Made by a program: the position numbers and the translations under genes
Notes under the pieces: model-generated
The model's input: the letters and a program-made list of their open reading frames with translations, nothing else
Database searches by the model: none
Told to the model about the DNA's origin: nothing
From: Trametes villosa
Lineage: Eukaryota; Basidiomycota; Agaricomycetes; Polyporales; Polyporaceae
Reading direction: 5' to 3'
DNA length: 64,000 nt
Assembly: GCA_002964805.2 (NCBI GenBank)
Contig: PUDQ02000001.1
Location: 4,054,001 to 4,118,000 of the forward strand
Part shown: positions 1-11,262 of the stretch, one piece after another
Layout: every line of letters starts with the position of its first letter
How positions within the stretch are numbered: position 1 is the stretch's first letter

Positions 1-1753
1 GCGCTGGCAGCCTCAGCGCCGTGCAGGGTCCTCCGGAAATTTGCTAGCCCGCGACTGGTGCCCTCAATATAGGCAAGGTTTGCGTTGCGCGGGCCTCCGT
101 GCTTCTGCCGACCTGGCCTGCGCGCATATGGGCATGTGTGCTGACGGACGCCGCTGCGCCGCCGTCCGAACTGCGAACTGGAGTCTAAATAAAGCAGTGC
201 CCGTACGTTGTGCGCCCGGACGGCGCACGTTGCGACTCGGCGTCGGCATCGTCGAAACGCTGCTCTCGAAACTGCAGCACAAAGCAGCTCAGCTGCCCCC
301 TGCCCTGAGTAGCAGCTGAGTCTCGCGACGACTGTTGGGGTGCGGGCGTTCCCACAGTGACACGGCGTAGCCGAAAGCCTATCCGCTCGCTGGCGGCCCA
401 GGAATGGGCCTCCCTTTGGAGCCCGGGCTCGTCCCACGGACGAGGGGCCGGACGCAGTCTGGCAGGGGCCCCGCACCGTGGACTCGTTACCTGCTGTGGG
501 TACCGATGCATCATGATCCTATCCCCGCGACATCCACGCTGCTCGTGCATCCGCTCACCAAGAGAGACGCAGGATACGTCGTAGCATGCAACGTCGAAGC
601 CTGAACATCGAACATTGTGCGTCCGACATGTGGCGCGGGGCTGACAAGCTGGACAGCGTTCCGATGGGCCGCGGTGTGCCTGTCAGGCTGTCAGGCGTGC
701 GAGTGGGGGACGCCTCTTACGGAGGTGGGAGGTGCTATCGCGCGCGTGTCCGCCTGCGCCTTCGTGGCGCGCATCCGTTCGTGGCGATCTCGTCATCCCC
801 GCACGCTCCGACCGTTCAGCGCGAGCTCGACTCCCACCGTCCCCCGTCCCGCATCGCGTACCAAACAGCACTGATGATCTCATACCTGCCCGATTTATAC
901 TCGCAGTTCTCAGCGTACGCGCATGGAAATGACAAACTGGCCATCGATGGCCCACGCCGAAGGCGAGCCACCTGCTGACGGTGGACGCCGACCGCCCTCC
1001 TTCGCCAACACGCGCAGAAAATCCGAGGGGGAAGCGCGTACGCGTGCGCGTGGACGGACTGAATTGGATCGGATGGCGATTGGCACAGAGCAGCTGCCGG
1101 CAGCTGGGAGCGCGTACGTGCGTCCGGGGCTCGAGAGGCTTCTGTTCTTGCATCATCCGACGACATGTTCGTGATGCACAGAACCCTCTCCTCCGCCCGC
1201 CCACCCGCTGACAGTCCCTCCTGGGAAGGTGGCTCGCGACACAGCGCAGGGTCCCCCGCATGCTGCACGCACGATCGCTCGAGTACCGCGTTCGATACGA
1301 TTAAGTACAGTGCTCATTATCCTACCGGCGCTCGCACAGCATGACCTGATGCGGAAATCACGATCGTATGCGCACAGGGTAACAAAATAACACACAAGAG
1401 TAGTACAACGAGCGATGGGGCGCCTGGAAGTATCCTGGGAAGCGGGCGACGAGAGAAGAATATGCTGACTGTATGTACAGATGGGGGCGGGGCCAAGGCA
1501 AAGCAGACGAGGAGGTGCGGCCGCGCGGGGATAGAGGCCGGCGGGGCGGTGGGATGGGAAGTACGGATGAACGAGTGGGTTCAGACCCCGTCCCTAACGG
1601 CGGGATGCTGATGGTCGGGTGGCTTTCAATGTGGGGCTGCGCGAGAGAATGCCATGCGCGTGAGCGGGGTTGACAGATGGCTGGACGGAGATGAGCACGC
1701 ACCTCAAGAAGAATGGGTCTCCAACGACAAGATCGGGATCGCGCGCGGGGCGA
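1..1753. other. Gene-poor stretch, nothing recognised
   Basis: Both strands were read. The open frames here are short, overlap one another on both strands and are rich in Arg, Ser, Pro and Ala, as expected from GC-rich noncoding DNA. I see no conserved motif, no tRNA and no convincing exon chain. The right end must contain the 3' untranslated region of the minus-strand peptide gene that stops at 1754. Confidence 0.5.
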
Positions 1754-1947
1754 TCACCAGTCGGCGACGGTGATGTAGGGATCGCGGCGCTCGACAGGCT
1801 CCTGCATAACGAGAGGGCGCGCGGTCAGCTGCATGCACACGCGCGGGAGGGCGGGGTACGTACGGGGACTGGAGACGCCTGCGCGACGGCGAGCGCGGCC
1901 GCGACGACGGCGGCGAGGGAGAGGAGGTAGCGGAAGGAGGTCTGCAT
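1754..1947 (-). CDS. Small secreted peptide precursor, 43 aa, with dibasic site
   Basis: Two exons on the minus strand, 1947-1864 and 1801-1754, are joined across a 62-nt intron (GTACGT donor, TTATGCAG acceptor). The 43-residue product begins with a basic/hydrophobic signal peptide (about residues 1-24, a Leu/Ala/Val core ending in AQA) that predicts cleavage before SPVP. The remaining ~19 residues contain an RR pair (residues 33-34) followed by the C-terminal nonapeptide DPYITVADW and a stop. A Kex2-type protease acting after RR would release that nonapeptide; this is inference. A TATA-like sequence lies about 135 nt upstream of the ATG. There is no CaaX box, so it is not a standard basidiomycete lipopeptide pheromone. 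I do not recognise the family. The short length makes a chance gene call possible, but the in-phase intron and intact signal peptide support it. Confidence 0.55.
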
Positions 1948-4942
1948 GGCGGGCAGGTGGTCTTTGGTGCTTCGCGGGCGGGGCGGGTGGCTGCGGGCGT
2001 GCGAGCGAAGGGGGAGCGGGTGCGGGTGCGGGGCGGCAGGCGTGCAGACGAGGCTCGACCAGGGGGGACGAGGGGCAGGCCTTAAGTATACACCGCGACG
2101 CGGACGGCGCGGGGGGGACTCTATTGCTATCAGGAAGCCCCCGGCCGTGGCACTCGCACATGCATAATTCTTCGGATTTCTCACTCGCATTCGCATTCTC
2201 AGTCTGCTCCCGCCCCGGCCCTCTCATCTCCCCACGGCGCTCGACCCTGGGAGTCGGACGCTGCCCGCGCCAGCTGCCACCGCGACTGGGCCCGGCATCC
2301 CGAGAGCAGCAGCCCGCATGCCCTCCCCGTCCGCATTCAAGCTCACTTTCGAGCTCCGCGCGCCGCCCCCGTCGCTTCTGCTCGAAGCCCACGAGCGAAT
2401 CGAGCAGCGTGACTCCCCGCGGCCGGCGGCCCTCCGCTGCAGCCGCCCGGTCCTCCGCCCGGCACGGCCGCAAGCTGCGTTGCCGTCCGCCGCGAGTAGG
2501 TGCGCGCGCGAAGGCGAACTTCGAAGGGCTGCAAAGCAACTGCAGCCTGTAGGTTGTTCGCCGTCCGCTGTCGAACTTGATCGTCGACGCGCACCGCCCC
2601 TGGTACCTGATCGGACCCGTCCGTTGTGGTATCTGGAGTGCACCCTCTGCACATGCGTCCGCTCATGGTCCTCGGCCGAGCGCGCTGCCGCGCGCGCGTG
2701 CCGATCCAGCAAATCCCAGCAGCGCAATTTCCGCCCTGTGCGTACTTACAAGGCAACTCGATCGTCCGCCCGCCTGCTCGCAAAGCGATCTTGCATCCTT
2801 AGCTGACGGGGGCGCAGCGCCGTCGCTCGTAACCCGTAGGAGGATAGCGGCGTTCGTCACCCAATGGCAGCGAGCGAGTACTGAGTACTGAATGCCGCGC
2901 CCCGCCAGCCCGGCCGGCGAGGTATTCCTGGACGCGGTCAGACGGGCAGGCTTCCGCGCGCGCGTGCAGTTGCAAGGGGCGTCGCGGTCCTGGCTCCTGG
3001 GCCAGCGCGACTCCAGTCCTGCGAGCGTGGGCCCTGTGATTTGCCTGACGTCAGTCGCCCCGGCTAGTGCGCCATAAGCTCCTAACTCACCCGTCCAGGC
3101 CCCGCGCCCGAGCCCGCTGTCCCGAGGTCCGCTATCTCGGGCGCACGCACCGTTGGCGAGATGGGATCGCACTTCCTCTCGCTTGGTATTGCAGCGCGTT
3201 TGGCAAACTGGCGCACTGTCGCGCGGAGTCGCGCCAGCCTGAGGATCCAGGAACGACGCCGTCGCACGTCTCGTGGAGCCCGGGGACAAGCTTGTCTCCC
3301 GTCAGGTCTTGAGAGCCTCCGAGGGTGCGATCGCGCATGCCGGCGCGGGCCCCATTCATACGTCGTAGCCTTACTCAGGCAGCGCACTGTATGGCCGCGG
3401 ACGCGCGCGCGGTATTCTTAGCCCCGCGCGGCTTCTCCTGTATCGTCGTGATACGAGCCGCGACGAGAGAGCAGCGGCTTCCTCTCTCGCCGCGTACCTG
3501 GCAAGCCGGCGATGGGCCTGCGCGGCACCGTTCCGATCCCGCGCGCGGGCGCGATGTAGCGTGGAGGACGTCAGCGAGTCAGCCTGTGCACCCGTAAGGA
3601 GAAGCGCGCGAAGGGAGCTTTAATTTAGAATGGGCGGATAAGGTCTGCTGGCACCCGCCCTTCCTGACGGCTCGCGGTGAGCTTACGCGAATTTGAAGGG
3701 CCGTACGCGCGAAGATGGAGGATGCCCCGGTGACGAACCTCGTGAATATAGGTTTATGGCATGCGCGCATGCCCGGACGGCGCATAACGCGCGCCGGGAG
3801 AGCTTGAGTGAGCGATAACACGGGACGGCCATATGGGACGCGTACATATGGGCGCGCGTGCGCCGGCAATGTAGCGTCCCGATGCACCATATAGCGCTAT
3901 AGAGCGGCATGTGTGTCGTGCGTCCATCACGTCTGCGTTGTCACCCGAAATATCCGCCCACAGAGAGAGAGATGCAGGATGACAGCATACGGACGCTCGG
4001 AAAGTAGCGTTGTGCGCCCGAGAAATGACCGCCTCTCCCGTCGGAAGCTCAGGGACCGGACGCGATGCGAGTTTGACCTTTAATGAAGGAAGGAACATAC
4101 CAACTGCAGGGCCTTTCCTCGGCAGGTGGATGCGCCTATTCAGCAGATAGCTGTGGCGAGCCCATTTTGCGGGTGCACACGGAAGGCGTACGTCGTATCG
4201 CCGTCTATTCCGAGGCGGAATCTGCTGTACGAGCAAAGCAATTGAGGGCGCCACAGGGTCTGGACCGGAGATGCGGACTTTGACTGCGTGAAGATTGAGT
4301 GAGGTTTTACGCACTGATTCTGGAGTCTGACTGATCCTCTGTCTCCGGTCAGGGTCCGAGGCCGGGACTGTGCCCTGTCGTCGCATTGGCGAGATGCCGG
4401 CGGGGCCGCGGCGGGGCCTTGCAGCAAGCGTGTGCAGAGCCCTTTTCGGAATTCAAGAGAGCCCGGCGTTCATTGTTCAACGTCTACAGTATAGGCCCCA
4501 TTGATTGAAATAATAAGCGGGAGGCGGGACTTTGGACACCGAGTATCGACAGGCACTACAGGCCGCCGGTTAACTTGGCAAGCAATGGCAAGCGCATGCA
4601 GGGCGCCTCCTCGACGGCGCTTGACACCATGTTATGAAGGTTCCGTGAGCAGTTGAGCATGTATGAAAGCGCTGATAGTTACAGACGAACCTCTGAGCAT
4701 GAACTCATCGTTGTCGACATGGCGGTACAAGTCCACGATCTTCAGAGCGCCTATGGGCGCTAACCACCAGGATGGGTGGCTGTAACCCTTGGCGCTCATT
4801 TCGCCACTTGGTTCGCGCCCATTCCATCCGCGAACTTTTGGTGACGATCTGAAGGTATCGTCTCCTTCATTAAGTGTGCTGAGCACGCGGGCTGAAACGA
4901 TGGAACGACAGATAAACCACAGAACCGGACAATCACCACACG
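1948..4942. other. Long intergenic region, about 3 kb
   Basis: Apart from the promoter of the peptide gene at the left end, no protein or RNA gene could be supported. Open frames up to about 240 codons occur on both strands, but they overlap each other, are low in complexity and show no motif. The last few hundred bases must carry the promoter of the SAC3-family gene that starts at 4943. Confidence 0.45.
2081..2090 (-). promoter_or_regulatory. TATA-like box of the small peptide gene
   Basis: Read on the minus strand, this is TATACTTAAG. It sits about 134 nt upstream of the ATG at 1947, which would allow a 5' untranslated leader of roughly 100 nt. Confidence 0.35.
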
Positions 4943-6669
4943 ATGTCTAATCCCCGCGGCGGTAGAGGGTCCCGGCGGGGTGGCCGCGGCCGCGGCGGCA
5001 TCGCCAGTGCCAGCCTCCCGCCGCCGCCTCAAACACGAGTGCCCCCACAGCACAGGACGTTCCAGCCGGGGAAGCGTTACATGGAACTCATGCCTTCAGT
5101 CAGCCGCAGCAGCGGCCTCGACAAGGACGGCGACGCGTGAGTGACTTCGCACATTCTGAAGAGCCCACGCGCGTCCACCTCGCTATCGCCCATCTGCGTG
5201 GATGTAACGGCGATGGCGTTGTGGCGGCGACGGGATGCGGTGCCCCGGTGTCGCGAGGCGCTCTATTGGGAGCCTGGGACGCATACAGCAGCTCGGCACG
5301 GACAGATGGTGACATGGCCTAGCCCTGCAGGCTTCGGGACCCGAAGGTCCAGGAGGAGTACCGGGCATTTATCCAAACCAAGGTATGTAGGCGATACGCC
5401 GGCCGCGGAGCGCGGCGGCTGGTGATCTTCGCCCTGCCCGTTCTGACGCGTGGGCTATTGTAGGTCGATGATTATTGGGCGAAGTACCCGCTGGGAGCGG
5501 TGCCTGGGTCGGGTGACCCGGACCCGGAGGCGGCGCGGCACAAGAAGGAGACGGAGGGGAACTTGCTGATCTTGTTCCGTAAGTCGAGTTCTTTCTGGTA
5601 GCGCGCTGTGGCTTCCATCGCCGGATCGTACGCGTTGGATCGCGTAGCGACTGAATGAGATGCTGATTTGTATGATGTGTAGGCAAATTGCGCGAAGGAC
5701 TCATGTCAACGCAGCGCAGAGATGCATTTGCACTGGAAGGTCCGCCGGTCACACTTTTCTCTACCTGCACAGTATGCTCAGCTGAGGTCGATCGCAGTCT
5801 ACGAGACGTCGTTGCATCTCTCGGTGCTGTTCAGATCACCGGCGCAGACAACGTCCACGCTCTCCCATCTCTTCCCGGCGTTCTATGTGTCCCCTGCACA
5901 GTCCACCCCTCCCACTTCATATCCGAGGTCAACAACCCACATCCCGGACACCGGGGCAGGTGTGCCGTCTTCTTCGCCACTACCTCCGACGGCGCTCGCA
6001 TCTACATTGATCTTCCTGTTGCACCACCTCGTTGCGTCGTACCCCTCACAACTCTCCTTTCACACACAACTCCGCCAACTGCACCCCGAGCTTCAGCACC
6101 TTCTCCGAGCGCCGACCACAACATTGCCAACTTCTGGCCCTGGTACGCCCTCCTCAACGCCGCAAACCGAGCCGGCATCGCAGCCTGCTGACCGCCCTCG
6201 GCGCCTCGACCCTGACTCGAGCTCGACCCCGTACGGTTGGCTCGCTGCCCTGGCGCGCTGCTTACGGAGGCGGGACTATGCCCGGTTAGCATCACTCGCG
6301 CGTCGTACTACCTTTGTCCGCTTCGTGGCCGGAGACGGGCGTCAGCCCAACTTGGCAAAAGAGGCGATTCAGGTGCTGGTTAACGATGCGGTTGAGAAAG
6401 CGCGAGGGCCGACGTGGAACGTCCTGCGCACGGCGTATCGGGACGTGAACCTCCGCGCGACTCCAACAGGGGCGTCTGAGGGAGATACCACCGGAGCGTG
6501 GCTCGCGCGCTCGCTGGTGCTATGTTCCGGCTCTTGTGGTGAGAAGGTGGATGGCAGCGCCTCTCATGACTCTGTGACGACGTGGCTCGAGGAGCGCTCC
6601 GCTAAAGGCGAAGCTAGGAGGAAAGAGGGGGAAGGGATGGAGGGAAGGTGGATCCTCGTGAAGGCGTGA
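4943..6669 (+). CDS. SAC3/GANP-family protein
   Basis: Five exons, 4943-5136, 5331-5382, 5464-5578, 5683-5739 and 5798-6669, give 429 residues. The N-terminus is an RGG-rich segment (about residues 2-20). It leads into the SAC3/GANP/eIF3-p25-type helical domain, recognised by KLREGLMSTQRRDAFALE followed directly by VYETSLHLSVLF, and by a later RCLRRRDYARLASL segment. Proteins with this domain act in mRNA export (TREX-2) or as proteasome-lid-like scaffolds. At 429 residues this is one of the short fungal paralogues, not full-length Sac3. Intron 1 is long (194 nt) and the exon-4 donor GTCCGC is weak, but both joins keep the family sequence in register. It converges on the PPCDC gene, with 95 bp between the two stops. 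The assignment to the domain family is firm; its exact role is unknown. Confidence 0.75.
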
Positions 6670-6764
6670 TACACGCGCCATTATGGATATGTAGGAGTAG
6701 TACAGTGAAGAGAGAGTTATATGTAGGTACATGTAATAGAGAAACTTGCGCGGAGATGAAGTGG

Positions 6765-7607
6765 CTACTGAGACGCCTTCCTTGTCAGACCGAACTTGTC
6801 AACGACGATCTGCACTATGTCGCGCCATTCTGTCATAGCACCCAGCCCTGTAGAGCGTGGTCAGTACATCTTGACGCATGCAATATGTGCTGCTACAAAC
6901 CGATATCGCCGCAAGCGAGCTTCTTGCCGATAGGCCCGACGACGGTATATCCAATGACATCTCGTATGGTGCGCAAGTGCTGTTCGGTAAGGGGATGCTC
7001 GTACATGAGCGTGTTCATGGCGGGAAACACGTATGCCGGCGTGGTCGGTGCAAGGGCCCGGAGGAGAGACGTCTGTGTAAAGCGTAATTCAATGCTCAAT
7101 CTGAGTGTAGCTGCAGATAAACCAACCGCAAGGTTATCACATAGGCCATTCGCTATTTTGGAAAGCGTATTTGCCGAGCAGGGCGCGATGAGGACGATGT
7201 CTGCCCACCGTCGGAGCTCGATGTGAAGAATGGGATCGCCTATTGTATATTCGCCCTGAACAACCGACATGTTAGACGCATCCTTCAAGGTTAAGGTGAA
7301 CGTAAGCCTACATATGAGCCCCATTCATCCTTGTTTCTCCATACTCTCACGCCGGTCTTCTCTATCTCTTGAGGGCTGTAGAAGGAGAGAGATGCTTCGG
7401 TCGCGACGACCTCCACCTTCACGCTGTCGTGCTAATTGACGAATATTAATCCCATAGTTATTCTGGAACGTTTGTACACCAACTGACCGCCAATAGTTCC
7501 GCGACAATTAGAGGGGCTTTGATCGAAGCAACGCTTCCGGTCGTGATGAGGAGGACATGCGTGCTGCCTTCACTGCGCTCGTCTTCTGCTACGAACTTCC
7601 GCGACAT
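6765..7607 (-). CDS. Phosphopantothenoylcysteine decarboxylase (PPCDC)
   Basis: Five exons on the minus strand, 7607-7488, 7431-7312, 7255-7127, 7072-6901 and 6847-6765, encode 207 residues. The enzyme decarboxylates 4'-phosphopantothenoylcysteine to 4'-phosphopantetheine in coenzyme A synthesis. It is a flavoprotein of the HFCD fold, related to yeast Hal3/Vhs3/Cab3. Visible motifs are the N-terminal flavin-binding LLITTGSVASIK, the HIELRRWADIVLIAPCSANT block with the active-site His, the PAMNTLMYEHPLT segment (PXMNXXMW class) and LACGDIGLGAM with the catalytic Cys. The third intron is 54 nt long and stop-free, so an automatic caller could retain it; removing it restores the family spacing between LCDNLA and SLLRAL. 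It is divergent from RanGAP (286 bp between the starts). There is no acidic tail of the Hal3 type, so this is probably the plain enzyme. Confidence 0.9.
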
Positions 7608-7893
7608 TTTATTGCCTTATAAGCTATGTTGTTCTTGGGTGATCAGAGAGTATTCGAAGGGATTGTTACAGCGCCGAAGGTTCTGCGCAAATGCATTCCT
7701 AGTGAGTGGACAGTGGACAGTCAGCAAAGAACGTGTCGGGTTAGGGTCCACCGATCTGCGAAGTGGCTGTGCTGCCACTTACCACGTGATCGCTGATTTG
7801 ATTGGGATGCGGAATAATCGACGCGTCCAAAAGTTCTGGCCAACTCTTTCAACGACCACCACTGTCTCCGTTCACGAACACCGCCCATATACC

Positions 7894-9165
7894 ATGTCTA
7901 CCACCTTCTCTCTTCTTGGCCAGGGGCTCAAACTCGACTCTCGCGCGGACATCGAGACCCACCTCGCCGGGGTCGACCCGACAGTGATCGAGGAGATCCA
8001 TCTCGGAGGGAACACCATCGGTGTCGAGGCCGCGCAGGCCCTCGCGGAATTCCTCGCGAAGACGACTCATCTCCGGGTGCGTCCACCCCGCCGCTCCGAT
8101 GCTAACGTACGCTAACGGCCGCGAATTCGACAGGTGGCGAACTTCGCCGACATCTTCACCGGCCGTCTGATCTCGGAGATCCCGCCCGCGCTCTCCGCCA
8201 TCTGCGACGCGCTCATCGGCAAGCCGACGCTCGTGGAGATCGACCTGAGCGACAACGCGTTCGGCGGCCGCTCCGTCGACCCCCTCGTCCCCTTCCTCTC
8301 CTCCGCGCGCTCCCTCCGCGTCCTCAAGCTGAACAACAATGGCCTCGGACCCGCCGGTGGCACCGTCATTGCCGACGCCCTCCATACCCTCGCGCAGTCA
8401 CTTCCGAAGGGCACGCGATCGAACCTGCAGACGATCATTTGCGGCCGCAACCGCCTGGAGGACGGCTCCGCCACCGCTTGGGCAGCGGCACTCAGCGCGC
8501 ATGGCACGCTCCGCGAGGTGCGCATGCCGCAGAACGGCATCCGCATGGCAGGCATCACCGCGCTCGTGGGTGGACTGGCAGCAAACGCGGATCTGGACCA
8601 CCTCGACCTGCAGGACAACACATTCGCCGCCGAGGGCGCGAAGACGATGGCGGTGGAGCTCGATCGCGGTTCGTGGCCTTCCCTCCGGCAGCTGAACCTT
8701 TCCGACTGCGTCCTGGGAGAGGAGGGCGAAGTGTCCCCCGTAATCGAGGCGCTCGCGAAGGGCCTGCACGGCAAGCTGGAGATCCTCCAGCTCCAAAACG
8801 ACAACCTTGAAACCGAGGCGTTCTCCCTGCTCGCGGGCGTCGTCGGCAAGCTCCCGAAGCTGCGCAGGGTGGAGGCGCAGTGGAACGAGGTCGACGAGGA
8901 TGACGAGGGTGTCGTCGCGCTGTTGACTGCTCTCAAGCAGCAGGGAGGGAAGCTCATTCTTAACGACGACGAGGAAGACGAGGAGGAGGAAGCCGAGGAA
9001 GAAGAGGCGGCCGAAGAGAAGGCTCCCGCCCAGGAGGCTGTTCCTGCAGTACAACCCGCCGGCCATACCGTCCCTGCAGCAACAGAAGCTGCCGTGCCGA
9101 AGTCTATCACGGACAAAGCGACGGACGCGCTCGCGGACTTGCTGGAGAAGGTCTCCATCCGGTGA
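7894..9165 (+). CDS. rna1: Ran GTPase-activating protein (Rna1/RanGAP)
   Basis: Two exons, 7894-8076 and 8134-9165, encode 404 residues. The protein stimulates GTP hydrolysis by Ran in the cytoplasm and so maintains the RanGTP gradient for nuclear transport. A run of leucine-rich repeats fills residues ~30-340. The segment ADIFTGR (Arg72) matches the arginine-finger region of yeast Rna1, followed by LSDNAFGGR. A strongly acidic stretch of Asp and Glu follows, as in Rna1, then a C-terminal tail. Length and layout agree with fungal RanGAP. The 57-nt intron falls early, just after THLR. The third base of many codons is G or C, so a long antisense open frame exists across exon 2, but it is a shadow. 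Confidence 0.93.
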
Positions 9166-9438
9166 GCGGTGGCGTCACGGTCTCTGTCGGGTATAGAGGG
9201 GTTATAGGGAAGTCCGCGTTTTGTATCTTACCATCTCACGTCCATTGTTTGTCGCCGCACGTACAGTCTGGGATCACTGGCAGACCTGTATTTGTTCACA
9301 TCTACAACATGTATACCAATACCATCCAGTCTTTGACTCGATCTTGTGATCTAACGAGTTCGTTGGCGAGTCCATGCAGCCGTATAGCAGTGCAATGTCC
9401 GGGCCTCTGCGAGGCGTTAGTTCATGTATGTTCACTAT

Positions 9439-10607
9439 CTACTCTTGCTGAGAGTAGGCGTCCTCTCTAGCGATGCGCTCGGGAGTCTTGCGACGCGCGA
9501 AGACGTGAGCATGTGTCAGCTCTGGAATGCTTTGCAGCCTCTGAGACAATTATGAGCATACAGCCGAACACAGTATACAATGCGTATCACCCACCGGCGG
9601 GTTGACGAACCACGCAGTCTCCCACTCGCGCTCGTTCCAACGTCGCTTTACAAACGTCTCGATCTCCTCCCCATACTTCTTTACCTCGCGCTCTTCCTCA
9701 TCGGTACCCCGGGGCGAGCGCACGAGCTTGTCCATCGTGACTCCCCAGTCTGCCAGCGCAGGCAAGCACTCGTGCAGGGTGCTTGGCGACGGTGGTGGCG
9801 AGTCTGTGCCAGTGAAGCCCCACAACCCATCCTGGTGTAGTCGGGCGGATAAGGCTGACTCTGTGGGCGGCGGAAGATCTGGAGGTAAGAAGGGCACGCG
9901 CGACCAAATAAGGGTATGTTCGACCTCAGGCGGGACTAGTATTGGATCATCAGCATACTCGAAGCGGTGGGGTCAATGTGAGGATGTGCGCACGCACCGG
10001 AGTATGGCCAGTCGTTCATGGTGATGCTGAGAAGCTCCGGCGGGATGTCTGCTGTGAAGTAGCGCGGCGCATCCGCAGGGAGAGGCGGGAGTTTCTTGGA
10101 AGTCTTGGGATCTATCACTTCACTATCCGCTGAGGGGCGTATGCCGTTGGTCGTAGCCTCTGCAGGCTGGTCATCGAGGGATGATCGGAGTACGGAAAGT
10201 GTGTCCGGCTGGCCCCACCGCAGACGATAATTGAGCAAGTAGTTCACTACCAGACATGCGCAAAAAAATTCAGTTAAATACAGTATGGCGTGCATGCATG
10301 AACATGACACGCACCCATGGAACCGTGCTTCGCTTTGATCCCTTCCGACCACCCCTCGTACCGCTTCTGCAGCGTCCTGTCCCGCTTCAGCAGTCCCAGA
10401 TCGCTGCCATCGCCATCGAGTTGAGCATCCTACCGCAGCCTTCACTCGATTACATGACTGAACGTACCCAGAGTTCACAAATGTCTTGAGCTGCCTCCAA
10501 GTGAACTTGGCCGGGTAGTATACAAGCAGCTCCTCGCGGGTCGGGAGACCTGTGCCTAGAGGAACAGTCTGAGAGGATGGCTCATTAGGTTTTGCGTCGA
10601 CAGCCAT
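9439..10607 (-). CDS. GIG1/DUF3605-family protein
   Basis: Five exons on the minus strand, 10607-10468, 10403-10315, 10246-9998, 9935-9595 and 9540-9439, give 306 residues. The sequence matches the DUF3605 family (GlcNAc-induced protein 1 type): LPTREELLVYYPAKFTWRQL, the basic LKRDRTLQKRYEGW helix, VNYLLNYRLRWG, then ITMNDWPYSVPPEVEHTLIW and a C-terminal WETAWFVNPPRLQSIPELTH block. Members are soluble fungal proteins of poorly defined biochemical role, some linked to N-acetylglucosamine response. An in-frame Met 102 nt upstream would add 34 residues with no family similarity, so the ATG at 10607 is preferred. It converges on RanGAP. Confidence 0.82.
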
Positions 10608-11262
10608 CGTGGTGCGAGGAGGGAGAGGGCTGAGGTGCAAAACAGTCCCAAGGGGGCCACAATCGAAGACGGAGGAAAAGCGTTCAGGCCAACGGTCACC
10701 GACGATCATGCCAATGCCGCGCGCCGGCAGCTCTAGGTTGATAACATAGCGTCTCGGCCAGATTTTCTTTGTGTTGACTTCCTACGACCAGAACGCTGAG
10801 ATCACAGCAGAAGAAAATGCATTGGAATCGAGACGAGTTGCGGCCTCGAATATGGCGGACGGAGGAGAGCGGGCGCAGCGGTAGGCGCCCACGCCTTGCT
10901 CCTCCTCCTCCTAGTCCAATCCTAGTCCTACGCCGTCCGCCGCGCTCAGACTCGGAGGGCAGAAGAGTGCACAACATGAAACAAGGAAGTCTCTCCTAAA
11001 AATTAAATCACAGCCTGTCTGTGAATAGCTAGGCACTTGACACGAGCTGCCTCAGCAGCGATACACATGTGTGTTCACGGTCTTTCCGACTGCCATGCCG
11101 ACTGACCCGATTATGCCTCCCAGAAGTTAATTCCAATCTTGTACACGCGTAGCCTAGGGCGGCCATTTTGCAGCATCTTGCAAGGCCATACCGAACGCGA
11201 AGATGCACTTCAGAAGGTCCGAGCTGCCTGAGTGGACTCCGGAGAGACTGGCAGTATAGTGA
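10608..11262. other. Intergenic region upstream of repeat copy A
   Basis: It contains the promoter of the GIG1-family gene at the left. No protein motif, tRNA or exon chain could be supported in the remainder. Similarity to repeat copy D begins near 11263. Confidence 0.4.

Noticed and set aside
8112..9158. 348-codon minus-strand open frame opposite RanGAP exon 2
   Set aside because: Ser/Ala-rich mirror of a GC3-rich coding exon; the plus strand has clear RanGAP motifs.
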